DNA of 64,000 nt from NCBI RefSeq assembly GCF_003261055.1, contig NZ_CP030073.1, forward strand, positions 3,782,001 through 3,846,000. Direction: 5' to 3'. Made by a program: the position numbers and the translations under genes. Below, piece after piece: positions 53,831-63,789 of the stretch. Below the pieces are notes generated by a model, which was given only the letters and a program-made list of their open reading frames with translations, ran no database searches and was not told the DNA's origin. Positions within the stretch are counted from its first letter, which is position 1. Each line of letters opens with the position of its first letter. The stretch is from Streptomyces cadmiisoli. GTDB lineage: Bacteria > Actinomycetota > Actinomycetes > Streptomycetales > Streptomycetaceae.

Positions 53831-55601
53831 CGTCGTCGGGTCCCCTCTGCGTGGTCGACGCGGCGCGTGCGTTGGCGCCCACCGCGAAGGTGCTGTCCTT
53901 GACGGAGTCGATGTGCACACCGCCGTTGCTGATGTTCACGACCTTCTGGACGAACTCGCCGGTCCGGTAGCCGTGCGCGGCCAGGGCCGTCCGCACCCCG
54001 TGCGCGATACGGTCCTGCACGCTCCTGAGGTACCGGTCGACGTCCATCTGCTGGAACAGCGACCCGGAGGGCGCCGCGCCCAGTTCGCGCACCGAGAGCG
54101 CGGGGCCCTCGGGCAGCGCGTTGCCGTACCCGCCGGTGAGCGACTGCCAGCCGTGCGCGGCGCCTTGGCACAGCGTCACCACGGAGCGGATCGCCGAGCC
54201 GGGCACCTGGCCGACGGCCCAGGTCGCCTGGCCGAGGGCGCTGTTGCTGCGGAAGCGGTGGGCCGTGCGGTCGGCGTCCTTGAAGTCGGCGCGGATCGGC
54301 TGGAGCACATGCGGGGCGATCTCCAGCATCAGCATCCGGCCCTGGGTGTGGACGCGGACGAAGACCGTGACGACCAGTTCCTCCTCCCAGCCGCCGACCC
54401 GGACCCGCAGGAAGTGGCGGCGCTTCTCGGCGCCCTCCTCCACCGCGCGGGCCCGGTGCGCCTCGAACGCGGACTGGTCGTAGGGCGCTTCCTCGCGGCG
54501 GGCGAGACCCTCCGCGGGCAGGAACACGCACTCGTCGATCTCCAGCCAGCGCAGCCGGTCCCGCACCGCCTCGCCCGCGTACTCCGCGGGCAGCCGCAGC
54601 CCTTCGAGCAGCGGACGGATGGTGTCCAGCACCGTGCGGTTGCTGAGCGGCCGGGCCTTCTTCGACTCGTCGGACCGCAGTTCGACGGCGAGCACCCAGG
54701 TGTCGTAGGCGGCGCCCGCGCCGCAGAACGGGTGTGCCTCCTGGTACATGATCAGCGGCTTGTGCTGTTCCAGCCGGATGCGTTCCTTCAGACGCTGGAA
54801 CCGCCGGCTCTCCGCGCTCTCCGCGGGGTCGGAGGCGGCGTCGGCGAAGCGTGCCGGGGCCAGCTCACCGTCCAGCGCGCGGGCGAACTGGCTGCGCTGG
54901 GCGCCGGTGCACAGGGCGACGGCCACGAACAGCACCAGCGCGAGCCACGCCTGGAGCGGATGGACGGTGCCGTCACCGCCGGCCAGCTGGGACAGGCCCG
55001 GCAGCAGCTCCTTGAGGAAGGCCCCGAAGCCCGAGGAGTCCTCGGGCGGACCGTACGGGCCGTACGTGGGGTCGTAGGTGCCGGACGAGGAGGAGTCGTC
55101 GTCGGTGCCGGTGAACGCGAGGACCACGGTGGCCACCAGGAACACGGCGAAGACGACACGGCCCAGCCAGCGCATGACGAACGCGGACAGCCGGCGCGCG
55201 ACGGGCGGGTTGTCGTCGCCGCCGCGCACGCCGGCGGCCAGGGCCAGCATCAGGCCGGGCAGCAGATAGCCCGCGAGCAGCATGTCGGTCGCCAGCAGGC
55301 CCACCACCCACAGCCCGACGATCGCCCCGGCCCAGGCCAGCTCGAGACGCCGGGCGCGCAGGGCGTGGGCGAGGACCCGTGCCGCGTCGAGACCGAGCGA
55401 GGGCGCGACGATCCGCTGCTCGTTGAGGTGCAGTTCCTCGATGACCCGGTCGCGGTAGGCGGAGTCCAGGTAGGAGCCCGCGCACAGCAGGCGGGTCGCC
55501 TCGCTGGCGTGCGGCGGGGTGGGAGGCGGCGCCGGGGTGGCCGGTGGCACGGCCGGTTCGGGCGTCGGCGGTGATTGCGATGGCACATTGGCGGTAGTCA
55601 C
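53814..55601 (-). CDS. Large membrane protein of unknown function
   Basis: 595 aa from the GTG at 55601 (GGGGG five to six bases upstream). A Pro-rich N-terminus, about four hydrophobic helices (LELAWAGAIVGLWVVGLLA, MLLAGYLLPGLMLALAAGV, WLGRVVFAVFLVATVVLAF, LQAWLALVLFVAVALCTGA), then a 320-residue soluble domain (PFCGAGAAYDTWVLAVELRS, LRWLEIDECVFLPAEGLARR, LRVRVGGWEEELVVTVFVRV) and a C-terminal tail with VNISNGGVHIDSVKDSTFAVG. No domain recognised. It is first of three overlapping or closely spaced genes. Confidence 0.75.
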   Translation of the reverse strand: MTTANVPSQSPPTPEPAVPPATPAPPPTPPHASEATRLLCAGSYLDSAYRDRVIEELHLNEQRIVAPSLGLDAARVLAHALRARRLELAWAGAIVGLWVVGLLATDMLLAGYLLPGLMLALAAGVRGGDDNPPVARRLSAFVMRWLGRVVFAVFLVATVVLAFTGTDDDSSSSGTYDPTYGPYGPPEDSSGFGAFLKELLPGLSQLAGGDGTVHPLQAWLALVLFVAVALCTGAQRSQFARALDGELAPARFADAASDPAESAESRRFQRLKERIRLEQHKPLIMYQEAHPFCGAGAAYDTWVLAVELRSDESKKARPLSNRTVLDTIRPLLEGLRLPAEYAGEAVRDRLRWLEIDECVFLPAEGLARREEAPYDQSAFEAHRARAVEEGAEKRRHFLRVRVGGWEEELVVTVFVRVHTQGRMLMLEIAPHVLQPIRADFKDADRTAHRFRSNSALGQATWAVGQVPGSAIRSVVTLCQGAAHGWQSLTGGYGNALPEGPALSVRELGAAPSGSLFQQMDVDRYLRSVQDRIAHGVRTALAAHGYRTGEFVQKVVNISNGGVHIDSVKDSTFAVGANARAASTTQRGPDDDDHRG

Positions 55602-55796
55602 ACGATCCCCCGATACATGAAATGTCGTGTGTCCCAAGTCACTTGAGTGACCCTCAGGATAGAGGGCGCAAGAGGGTCGGGCGAGAGAAAAGTCACGGAT
55701 CGGAAGGGATTGATCGCGCCATGTGAACACATGTGCCCCTCACCGGGCCGATTTCCCCGACCTCCCGGCCGCCCGGCCACTGGACCCCGCCCTTTC

Positions 55797-55814
55797 CTTT
55801 GACTAAAGTCAAAG
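55797..55814. promoter_or_regulatory. MarR-type operator palindrome
   Basis: CTTTGAC-TAAA-GTCAAAG: two perfect 7-bp arms around four bases, ending four bases before the ATG of the MarR-GNAT gene. Palindromes of this TTGACT..AGTCAA type are usual MarR sites. Lying over the start region, it would block transcription or translation of its own gene. Confidence 0.75.
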
Positions 55815-55818
55815 AAAT

Positions 55819-56727
55819 ATGGAACCAGTGTCGACGGAGCAGGTGGCGGCCTTCCGCCGCTTCAACCGCTGCTTCACGCGCCGCATCGGGGTCCTCGACG
55901 ACCACTACCTCGGGCAGGACCGCCCGCTCGGGGAAGCCAGACTGCTGTTCGAGATCTGCCGGTCCGGTCCCGCGGTGTCCCTGCGCGAACTGCGCGGCCG
56001 GCTGGGGCTCGACGCCGGTTACCTGAGCCGGATGGCGAAGACGCTCCAGGCGCAGGGCCTGATCCGGTTCGGCACCGATCCCCGGGACAGCCGGCTGCGG
56101 ACGGTCGAGCCGACCCCGGCCGGCCGGGCGGAGGTCACGGAGCAGCAGAAGCGGGCCGACGCCCTGGCGGCAGGGCTGCTCGGCGGGCTGAGCGGCAGCC
56201 AGCGCGCGCGGTTGACCGAGGCGATGGACACCGCCCGGCGCCTGCTGCGCCTGGCCGGCATCACCGTGCGCCTGGTCGACGGGGCCTCGGCGGACGCGCG
56301 CGCCTGCCTGGACGCCTACGCCGCCGACCTCGCGGAGCGGTTCCCGGAGGGTTTCGACCCGTCCGACCTGGTACGGCCCGAGGAGGTGTCCGGGGACGCG
56401 GGCGCGTTCCACGTGGCGTACGAGGAGGGGCGCCCGGTCGGCTGCGGCGGACTGCGGCGCCTGGAGCCGGGCATGGGCGAGATCAAGCACGTGTGGGTGC
56501 ACCCGGACGCCCGGCGGCTGGGCCTGGCCCGCCGGATCCTCGGGGAACTGGAGCGCGAGGCCGCCGGACGGGGCATGACCGCGGTACGGCTCGACACGCA
56601 CGCGGTGCTCACCGAGGCCCGGGCGATGTACCGGGCGTGCGGCTACACGGAGATCCCGGCATACCTCGAACACGTCTACGCCAGCCACTGGTTCGAGAAG
56701 CGACTCACCGGCACGGCGCCCGACTGA
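55819..56727 (+). CDS. MarR-family regulator fused to GNAT acetyltransferase
   Basis: 302 aa from ATG. The first 145 residues are a MarR winged helix (AFRRFNRCFTRRIG, LGEARLLFEICRSG, LRGRLGLDAGYLSRMAKTLQ, TVEPTPAGRAEVTE); the last 155 are a GNAT N-acetyltransferase with the acetyl-CoA loop VWVHPDARRLGLARRILGEL and AMYRACGYTEIPAY. Such fusions are common in actinobacteria; the acetylated substrate is unknown. There is no Shine-Dalgarno before the ATG, and the operator ends four bases upstream, so the message may be leaderless. Confidence 0.9.
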   Translation: MEPVSTEQVAAFRRFNRCFTRRIGVLDDHYLGQDRPLGEARLLFEICRSGPAVSLRELRGRLGLDAGYLSRMAKTLQAQGLIRFGTDPRDSRLRTVEPTPAGRAEVTEQQKRADALAAGLLGGLSGSQRARLTEAMDTARRLLRLAGITVRLVDGASADARACLDAYAADLAERFPEGFDPSDLVRPEEVSGDAGAFHVAYEEGRPVGCGGLRRLEPGMGEIKHVWVHPDARRLGLARRILGELEREAAGRGMTAVRLDTHAVLTEARAMYRACGYTEIPAYLEHVYASHWFEKRLTGTAPD

Positions 56728-56762
56728 CCGGCACCGCTCCCGGCCCACCCGCGCCGCGGCAC

Positions 56763-56860
56763 TCCGCGCGACCCGCTCCACGCCACGTGGTCCGCGCGAC
56801 CCGCTCCACGCCACGTGGTCCGCGCGATCCGCTCCACGCCACGTGGTCCGCGCGACCCGG
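56763..56860. repeat. 28-bp tandem repeat, 3.5 copies
   Basis: The unit TCCGCGCGACCCGCTCCACG followed by CCACGTGG occurs at 56763, 56791 and 56819 (one mismatch in the third) plus a partial copy to 56860. Each unit holds the palindrome CCACGTGG. It lies between convergent genes (MarR-GNAT and the L7/L12-like gene). Confidence 0.88.
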
Positions 56861-56871
56861 TCCGCTCCTCG

Positions 56872-57198
56872 CTACGCGGCCCCCTGCGCCGCGGACTTCG
56901 CCAGTTGCACGGCTTCGAGCAGGCCGAGCCCCGGGGCCGCCTCGCGCAGGTGCTTGATCGCCTTGACCGAGTCGACCGGCCCCTCGTACCCGACGGCGGC
57001 CAGCCGCTCGCGCACCCAGCGGGCGCGCAGGTCCGCGTCCGAGGCCCGGGCGGCGCGCTCGGCGATCCCGACGGCCCGTTCCAGGCCCGGGCGTTCCTCG
57101 GGTCCCGCCTCGGCCAGTGCCTGCCGCAGGTCCGCGACGGCGGCGTCGGCGTCGCGCACGAAGAGGATGGTGCGTGGGTGCTTGTCTCGTCCGGCCAT
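56872..57198 (-). CDS. Small protein with ribosomal L7/L12 C-terminal-like domain
   Basis: 108 aa from ATG 57198. The N-terminal half is helical (RTILFVRDADAAVADLRQAL ... RAVGIAERAARASDADLRAR); the C-terminal part, DSVKAIKHLREAAPGLGLLE followed by AVQLAKSA, follows the IKxLREaxGLGLxEAkxLV pattern of the L7/L12 C-terminal domain. It is not the ribosomal protein, which has a different N-terminus and gene neighbourhood. The function of such stand-alone domains is unknown. It is separated from mdh by a strong hairpin. Confidence 0.7.
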   Translation of the reverse strand: MAGRDKHPRTILFVRDADAAVADLRQALAEAGPEERPGLERAVGIAERAARASDADLRARWVRERLAAVGYEGPVDSVKAIKHLREAAPGLGLLEAVQLAKSAAQGAA

Positions 57199-57280
57199 AC
57201 GGCCATCCTCGGGGCCGCACCGTCCGGCCCTCCACCCACTTGAGGTGTTCCAGAGCCTCGGCGCGTGCCGCGGGCCCGTG

Positions 57281-57325
57281 GACACGACGATCCCCGGGCC
57301 GCGGCGGCCCGGGGATCGTCGTGTC
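57281..57325. terminator. Strong terminator after mdh
   Basis: A perfect 20-bp stem, 57281-57300 (GACACGACGATCCCCGGGCC) with 57306-57325, and a 5-nt loop, ending 11 bp beyond the mdh stop codon on the minus strand. Confidence 0.9.
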
Positions 57326-57336
57326 GTGAAGCGGGG

Positions 57337-58644
<1,308 letters not shown>

Positions 58645-59871
58645 TCAGTCCGTGCAGCCCTCCTGCCCCGACGCCAGCGTGGCGCACGCCGTCGCCTCGC
58701 CCGCGTCCCGCACCGCCACCATCGGCGTGTACGCGATGGTGTCACCGGCGAGCGTGATGGAGCCGTCCTCCTTGGCCTTGCCGGCGGTCACCTCGACCTC
58801 GTCGCCCTGGACCGCCTGTGTGATGCGCCCCCACGCCGCGCCGCAGGTCTCGCTGTAGCGGACCTCGACGACGGTGGCGCCGACGGTCGCCGTCTTGGCG
58901 GTGGTCACCAGGTCCCCGCTGCACCCCATGCTCTCCGCGTCCTTGCCGGTGCAGCTCTCACCGCTGCACTTCACGCCCGGCGGCAGATCGGCTTCGGTGG
59001 TGACGGACGGCGACGGGGAGGGAGCCGCGGTGCCGCCGTCGCCGTCCCCGCCCTTCGTCAGGTAGAACGCCCCGGCGACCACGACGACCACACCGACGAC
59101 TCCGGCGAGGAACATCGTCGCCCGGCGCTTGCCCGACGAGCCGCGGGCGGCCCGGCGGCCACCGGAGCCCGGAGCGCCGGGGCCGGCCGGCGAGGCCGAC
59201 GGTGCGCCGGCGGTACCCGGCGCGGCACCGGCACCCGCGCCGCCGCCCGCCCCGTAGCCGGTACCGGCCCCCGGTCCGGGCCGGGCGCCCGGTCCGCGGA
59301 CACCGGACTGCGACGGCCCGGCGTATCCGGCCACGCCCCACGAGTTGCCGCCCGAGGAGGACGCCGGACCGCTGGTCCGCGCGCCGCTCTCCCGCGCGTC
59401 CGCGTCGGGTGCGGTGGGCTGTGCCGGCACCGACGGAACCACGCCCGCCGGTCCCGCGATCCCCGGTGTCGCCGTCGCGCTGCCGCCACGGCGGGCCCCC
59501 CGGCCGCCCTTGGCGTTGGCCGGCGGCGCACCGAACTCTCCCAGTGCCGCGCGGGCCTGGGAGATCCGTATCGCCTCCATGGTCATGTCGTGGCGCATCT
59601 CCGAACGGCTCCAGGCGCGTTCGGCGAGCTCCCACATCGTCGTGACATGGATGGGATTGGTGCCGGTGACCTCGGCCAGGGCGACGATGGCACCCTTGGG
59701 CGCGAGGAGCCGGCCGTTGAGGTAACGCTCCCAGGACGTCTTGCTGTAGCCCGTGCGGTCGGCCACCGCCGCGACGCTCAGGCCACTGCGGTCCACGAGG
59801 CGCCGCAGCTGGCTCACGAACTCTCTGATCTGCGGATCGATCTCGTCCGGCAAGGCTTTCCAACGAGGCAT
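58645..59871 (-). CDS. XRE-type HTH protein with membrane helix and DUF2690 domain
   Basis: 408 aa from ATG. N-terminal HTH (FVSQLRRLVDRSGLSVAAVADRTGYSKTSWERYLNG, conserved core SVAAVADRTGYSKTSWERYL), a Gly/Ala/Pro-rich linker of about 170 residues, one membrane helix (MFLAGVVGVVVVVAGAFYLT), then an outer DUF2690 domain: CSGESCTGKDAESMGCSGDL, VEVRYSETCGAAWGRIT and a C-terminal Cys pair. A membrane-spanning arrangement with DNA-binding inside and a disulfide-rich domain outside suggests signal sensing; the ligand is unknown. A 499-bp gap precedes it. Confidence 0.85.
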   Translation of the reverse strand: MPRWKALPDEIDPQIREFVSQLRRLVDRSGLSVAAVADRTGYSKTSWERYLNGRLLAPKGAIVALAEVTGTNPIHVTTMWELAERAWSRSEMRHDMTMEAIRISQARAALGEFGAPPANAKGGRGARRGGSATATPGIAGPAGVVPSVPAQPTAPDADARESGARTSGPASSSGGNSWGVAGYAGPSQSGVRGPGARPGPGAGTGYGAGGGAGAGAAPGTAGAPSASPAGPGAPGSGGRRAARGSSGKRRATMFLAGVVGVVVVVAGAFYLTKGGDGDGGTAAPSPSPSVTTEADLPPGVKCSGESCTGKDAESMGCSGDLVTTAKTATVGATVVEVRYSETCGAAWGRITQAVQGDEVEVTAGKAKEDGSITLAGDTIAYTPMVAVRDAGEATACATLASGQEGCTD

Positions 59872-60370
59872 TGCTTCCCCCCTCTTCCCCCCGGTTCGTG
59901 CTGGTTGTTCCCCCGCGCGTACTGCCCCCTGCCGAGTCCTCGTTCTGGCTACCCACAGGGATGCGCCGGATCAGGATCTCAGTTCCCGGGGCGAGGGCGC
60001 ACGGGGGCATTGGCGGCGCGGACATGCACCGTTGCACGCCCGCTGGTCCGCGGTCCAGCTCGGGACGTCCCGGACCGTCCCGATTGGGGAGATTAGCCCC
60101 GCTGTGCAGTGCCTTGGCCCGGCATCCCGGAACTGTCAATACATCGACACAACCGGCACACACCGGTGACCTCGTACGCCCCTGCGGTGCCACTCCCGCC
60201 CACACGCAACCGCGCCGGGCCTGTGTCAGGGCGCGGACACGGTGGCGGAACGGTCACCTCCGAGCCACAGCGTACGGACAGCTGTTGAACGGGCCGTTCG
60301 CCGTGCGGGAGTTTGGGTGCGGCGGCGGCCCGTCCTTGCTCGGGGGAGGGGACGGGTCGCCGCTGGTTCC
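59872..60370. other. Long intergenic region
   Basis: 499 bp with the promoter of the DUF2690 gene (pyrimidine-rich leader at 59875-59935) and the 3' end of the DUF3017 gene. Short repeats such as GGGACGTCCCGGACCGTCCC around 60061-60080 were seen. I found no supportable gene, tRNA or riboswitch in it. Confidence 0.45.
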
Positions 60371-61165
60371 TCAGCTGCTGCTGACCGTGAAGTGCAGGGT
60401 GTCCTTCAGGAACGGGATCTCCAGCCAGGGCTTCGGCTGCACCATCAGGGCGAGCAGGACGATGACCAGGCCCAGGCCGCCGTAGGTGACGATGTCGGTG
60501 AAGCGGGAGCGCACCGCGAGCATGCCGACGCCGGGCAGCAGCCAGCGCAGCGCCGCCGCGCAGAGCAGGGCGACACCGATCAGCAGCGTGCCGATCCGGA
60601 ACAGGTCCAGCGCCGTCACCAGCAGGCCGAGCCCCACCAGGGCCAGTACGGCGAGCATCGGCCACTGCCGCGCCGGCGCGGGCGCGGCACCGGACGCGGC
60701 GCGCCCGCCGCCCTCGGGCCGCGCGGTGTCCTTGGTGAACAGCGGGAACCGCCGGGTGACCCGCCGCGGTGTGCCTTCGGCGTCGGGCGCGCTGATCGGG
60801 TCCCGGACGACGAGTCCACCGTCCTCGCGGGCGGCGTCCTCGTTGCCGCCTATCTCCTCCCCGCCGTCACCCCGCGCGGGCCGACCCCCCGCGGAGCCGT
60901 TCGGCGAGACGCCGTTGCTCAGCGCACCGCCCGCCGAGGAGCCGTTCGGCGAGACGCCGTTGCTGTACGCGCCGTCCTTCGCGGAGCCGTTCGGCGAGAC
61001 ACCGTTGCTCAACGCACCCTCCCCCGAGGAGCCGTTCGGCGAGACACCGTTGCGCCGGGCGGCGCCGGTGTCGCCCGGCGCGCCGGTGTCGGCGCCGGGA
61101 TCCCGTGGTGCCGATCCGTCGCGTGCGGCGCCGGTCCGCCCGGCGTCCTTCCGGTCAGCCGACAC
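60371..61165 (-). CDS. DUF3017 membrane protein with N-terminal tandem repeats
   Basis: 264 aa from GTG 61165; the start lies 11 bp inside the end of folD, so the two are coupled. The N-terminal part carries four 15-residue repeats of the form [15 protein letters not shown], then an acidic linker, and the C-terminal 100 residues are DUF3017: [40 protein letters not shown] and [20 protein letters not shown] form three helices. The role of DUF3017 is unknown, but its position next to folD is, in my recollection, usual in Streptomyces. Confidence 0.85.
   Translation of the reverse strand: MSADRKDAGRTGAARDGSAPRDPGADTGAPGDTGAARRNGVSPNGSSGEGALSNGVSPNGSAKDGAYSNGVSPNGSSAGGALSNGVSPNGSAGGRPARGDGGEEIGGNEDAAREDGGLVVRDPISAPDAEGTPRRVTRRFPLFTKDTARPEGGGRAASGAAPAPARQWPMLAVLALVGLGLLVTALDLFRIGTLLIGVALLCAAALRWLLPGVGMLAVRSRFTDIVTYGGLGLVIVLLALMVQPKPWLEIPFLKDTLHFTVSSS
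60893..61054 (-). repeat. Four 45-bp tandem repeats in the DUF3017 gene
   Basis: GGAGCCGTTCGGCGAGAC followed by RCCGTTGC recurs at 60893, 60938, 60983 and 61028, exactly 45 bp apart; the core is nearly identical while the rest of each unit varies. Each copy encodes one [12 protein letters not shown] 15-residue repeat, so length changes would keep the frame. Confidence 0.9.
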
Positions 61166-62009
61166 TGCGCTCCGCCGCCTCGACCACGTTCACGAGCAGC
61201 TGCGCCCGGGTCATCGGACCGACACCGCCGGGGTTCGGGGAGATCCAGCCGGCGACCTCGGCGACGCCGGGGTGGACATCGCCGACGATCTTGCCCTCGG
61301 CGCTGCGGGACACGCCGACGTCGAGGACGGCCGCGCCGGGCTTGACGTCCTCGGGCCGGACGAGGTGGGCGGAACCGGCCGCGGCGACGATGATGTCCGC
61401 GCGGCGCAGATGGGCCGACAGATCACGGGTGCCGGTGTGGCACTGGGTCACCGTGGCGTTCTCGCTGCGCCGGGTCAGCAGCAGCGGCATCGGACGGCCG
61501 ATGGTCACGCCGCGGCCGACGACGACCACCTCGGCGCCCTTGATCTCCACGCCGTGCCGGCGCAGCAGCGTGATCACGCCGTTGGGCGTGCAGGGCAGCG
61601 GGGCCGGCTCGTTGAGGACGAGGCGTCCGAGGTTCATCGGGTGCAGGCCGTCGGCGTCCTTGTCCGGGTCCATCAGCTCCAGGACGCGGTTCTCGTCGAT
61701 GCCCCTGGGCAGCGGCAGCTGGACGATGTAACCGGTGCAGGCCGGGTCCTCGTTCAGCTCCCGGACGACCGCCTCGATCTCTTCCTGCGTCGCCGTGCCG
61801 GGCAGTTCCCGCTGGATGGAGGCGATACCGACCTCTGCGCAGTCCCGGTGCTTGCCGGCGACGTACTTCTGGCTGCCGGGGTCGTCCCCGACCAGGATCG
61901 TGCCGAGGCCGGGCGTGACGCCCTTCTCCTTCAGCGCCGCCACGCGGACGGTCAGATCGGACTTGATCGCGGCTGCGGTGGCCTTGCCATCGAGAATCTG
62001 GGCGGTCAT
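61155..62009 (-). CDS. folD: Methylenetetrahydrofolate dehydrogenase/cyclohydrolase
   Basis: 284 aa from ATG 62009 behind GGGAGG. Bifunctional folate enzyme: the catalytic YVAGKHRDC (Tyr/Lys), [25 protein letters not shown], the dinucleotide site [14 protein letters not shown] and NPGGVGPMT. It converts 5,10-methylene-THF to 10-formyl-THF. It supplies the pool that the ZTP riboswitch of glyA senses. The GxT sequence VGRGVTIG is a slight variant of the usual VGRSxIVG. Confidence 0.96.
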   Translation of the reverse strand: MTAQILDGKATAAAIKSDLTVRVAALKEKGVTPGLGTILVGDDPGSQKYVAGKHRDCAEVGIASIQRELPGTATQEEIEAVVRELNEDPACTGYIVQLPLPRGIDENRVLELMDPDKDADGLHPMNLGRLVLNEPAPLPCTPNGVITLLRRHGVEIKGAEVVVVGRGVTIGRPMPLLLTRRSENATVTQCHTGTRDLSAHLRRADIIVAAAGSAHLVRPEDVKPGAAVLDVGVSRSAEGKIVGDVHPGVAEVAGWISPNPGGVGPMTRAQLLVNVVEAAERSVG

Positions 62010-62273
62010 GGCCCCATCCTCCCGGATGACCGGGTCATGGTTCCAATCCGGGTGGCCGGGACCCCGCCGCCCGTATCCGCCCATGATCGGTGATGTTGCA
62101 CTTGCACAACACATCCGGAATGCGGCTGGACAAGCCGACGGTGGCTGAAGAACGATTATCGCAACAGTGTCGCGGACAGTACCGGGGGGACGAACCGCAT
62201 CTGTAGGACCTTCCTCCGAATCCGGCCGCGCGTCGTCCCCGCACTCCAGAGGCAAAACGGAGGAAAGACCGCC

Positions 62274-62882
62274 ATGAGTTTCGGCGACCCGAACAACCCC
62301 TACGGGCACGGGCAGCCGCCCCAGCAGCCCCCCGCCCCCGGATACGGGTACCCCCAGCAGACGCCGCCCGGCGCCCCCCAGCAGGGCTACGGCTACCCGT
62401 CGGCCCCGCCGCTCCAGCAGCCGTACGGCGGCGGCTACGCCCCGGGCGTGCCCGCCCAGATGCCGGGCGTCACCCGCGCCTCGCAGATCATGCTCGGTGT
62501 GATCGCGCTGGCCCACGCGGTGATCGCGGTGCTGTACGGGGTCGCGCTCAGCGAGTGGGACAAGACCATGGCCGACGCGGGCGTCACCGGTGACTCGGAG
62601 GCGGAGGCGATCGCCGACCTGGGCAAGGGCGTCGTGGTCTTCCTGCTCGGTCTGGCGGCCGTCTTCGCGCTGCTCGGCCTCGCCCTGCTGGTCCAGTACG
62701 CCAAGGGCGGCAACGGCGTGCGCGTCTGCTCGATCGTCTACGGCTCGTTCGCGATCGTCACGGGCATCGTCATGATCGCGGCGTACGGCATCGGGCTGAT
62801 CATCATCGCGATCTCCATCCTCCTGATCGTCTTCTCCGCGAAGCGCGCCAGCGCAGAATGGTTCCGCCGCCCGCGCTACTGA
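62274..62882 (+). CDS. Membrane protein with Pro/Gln/Tyr-rich N-terminus
   Basis: 202 aa from ATG behind GGAGGAAAG. The first 70 residues are low-complexity ([20 protein letters not shown]), a common cytosolic tail in actinobacterial membrane proteins. Four helices follow ([78 protein letters not shown]) and a short basic end. Function unknown. It is divergent from folD. Confidence 0.82.
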   Translation: MSFGDPNNPYGHGQPPQQPPAPGYGYPQQTPPGAPQQGYGYPSAPPLQQPYGGGYAPGVPAQMPGVTRASQIMLGVIALAHAVIAVLYGVALSEWDKTMADAGVTGDSEAEAIADLGKGVVVFLLGLAAVFALLGLALLVQYAKGGNGVRVCSIVYGSFAIVTGIVMIAAYGIGLIIIAISILLIVFSAKRASAEWFRRPRY

Positions 62883-63036
62883 TCGGCGGCGCCCGCGGCG
62901 CCCGACGCGCTCACGCGACGGAACGGTTCGCGCCATTCACACCGAGGGCCGTGTCTCACCCGTGCAAGGGAGGGACGCGGCCCTGGTGCGTCGCCCTACT
63001 CTGATGCGGTAGCCGCCAGGCACGGGGAGAAGCACC

Positions 63037-63789
63037 TTGTACAGCATCATCGTGGTACCTCCGCCGAGCTCGCAGGACGAGCGGGACCGCACCGCCCAGA
63101 TCCGCCTCGCCCCCGGCGAGCGGCTCACCTTCGGCCGCGGCGCGGGCAACGACGTCGTGATCGCCCACGACGGCGTCTCGCGCCGCGCGGGTGAGATCGC
63201 CGCGCAGGGCGCCTTCTGGATACTCAGCAACCTCAGCCGGGACCAGACGTACGTCGTCGAGAACCCGGAGGGCGCGGGTGAGCACATCAAGGTGGCGCCG
63301 GGGCGGCTGGACGCGCCCGTGCCGTTCGAGTTCTCCCGGATCGTGCTGCCCGCGGCGGGCGACCTGCTGCCGGTCGACGTCTGGGCACCCCGCCACGACC
63401 ACCTGCGCCCCGAGGGCGGGCTGGACGGGGTGACCACCGCGCCCGCCTTCTCCCTGGACCGCAGCAAGCGCTACTACGCGGTGCTCGCCGCGCTGTGCGA
63501 GCCGCGGCTGCGCGGCGAACCGCACGCCCCGCTGCCCACCGTCGACCAGGTCGTCGAGCGGCTGCAACCGGGCTGGCCCGCCGCGTCCCGCACCTCGGTG
63601 CAGTGGAACATCGACTACCTGGCGGTCAAGCTGCGTCTGAAACCCGGCCCGGAGACCGCCGACAGCGGTCCGCGGCTCAACGGCAAGAAGGAGTCCCTGG
63701 TCTCCCTCGCCCTCCGCTTCGACCTGGTGCGGGAGGACGACCTCGCCGTCCTCGCCGCCGCCGTACCGGGCGGTGCGGGCAACCGGTGA
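63037..63789 (+). CDS. FHA-domain protein with C-terminal winged-helix-like region
   Basis: 250 aa from TTG 63037 behind GGGGAG. An N-terminal FHA phosphothreonine-binding domain (LTFGRGAGNDVVIAHDGVSRRAGEIAAQG; key residues GR, N and SRR) and a C-terminal helical region (LPTVDQVVERLQ, TSVQWNIDYLAVKLRLKP) that resembles a winged helix. Its stop overlaps the start of the kinase gene (GTGA). The FHA domain probably reads phosphothreonine made by that kinase. Confidence 0.88.
   Translation: MYSIIVVPPPSSQDERDRTAQIRLAPGERLTFGRGAGNDVVIAHDGVSRRAGEIAAQGAFWILSNLSRDQTYVVENPEGAGEHIKVAPGRLDAPVPFEFSRIVLPAAGDLLPVDVWAPRHDHLRPEGGLDGVTTAPAFSLDRSKRYYAVLAALCEPRLRGEPHAPLPTVDQVVERLQPGWPAASRTSVQWNIDYLAVKLRLKPGPETADSGPRLNGKKESLVSLALRFDLVREDDLAVLAAAVPGGAGNR

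Noticed and set aside
56763-56860. Possible CRISPR array
   Set aside because: The 28-bp units are directly abutting with no spacers, and no cas gene is near.
60893-61054. Possible CRISPR array
   Set aside because: The repeats keep an exact 45-bp coding period inside the DUF3017 reading frame, and the segments between them are also similar.
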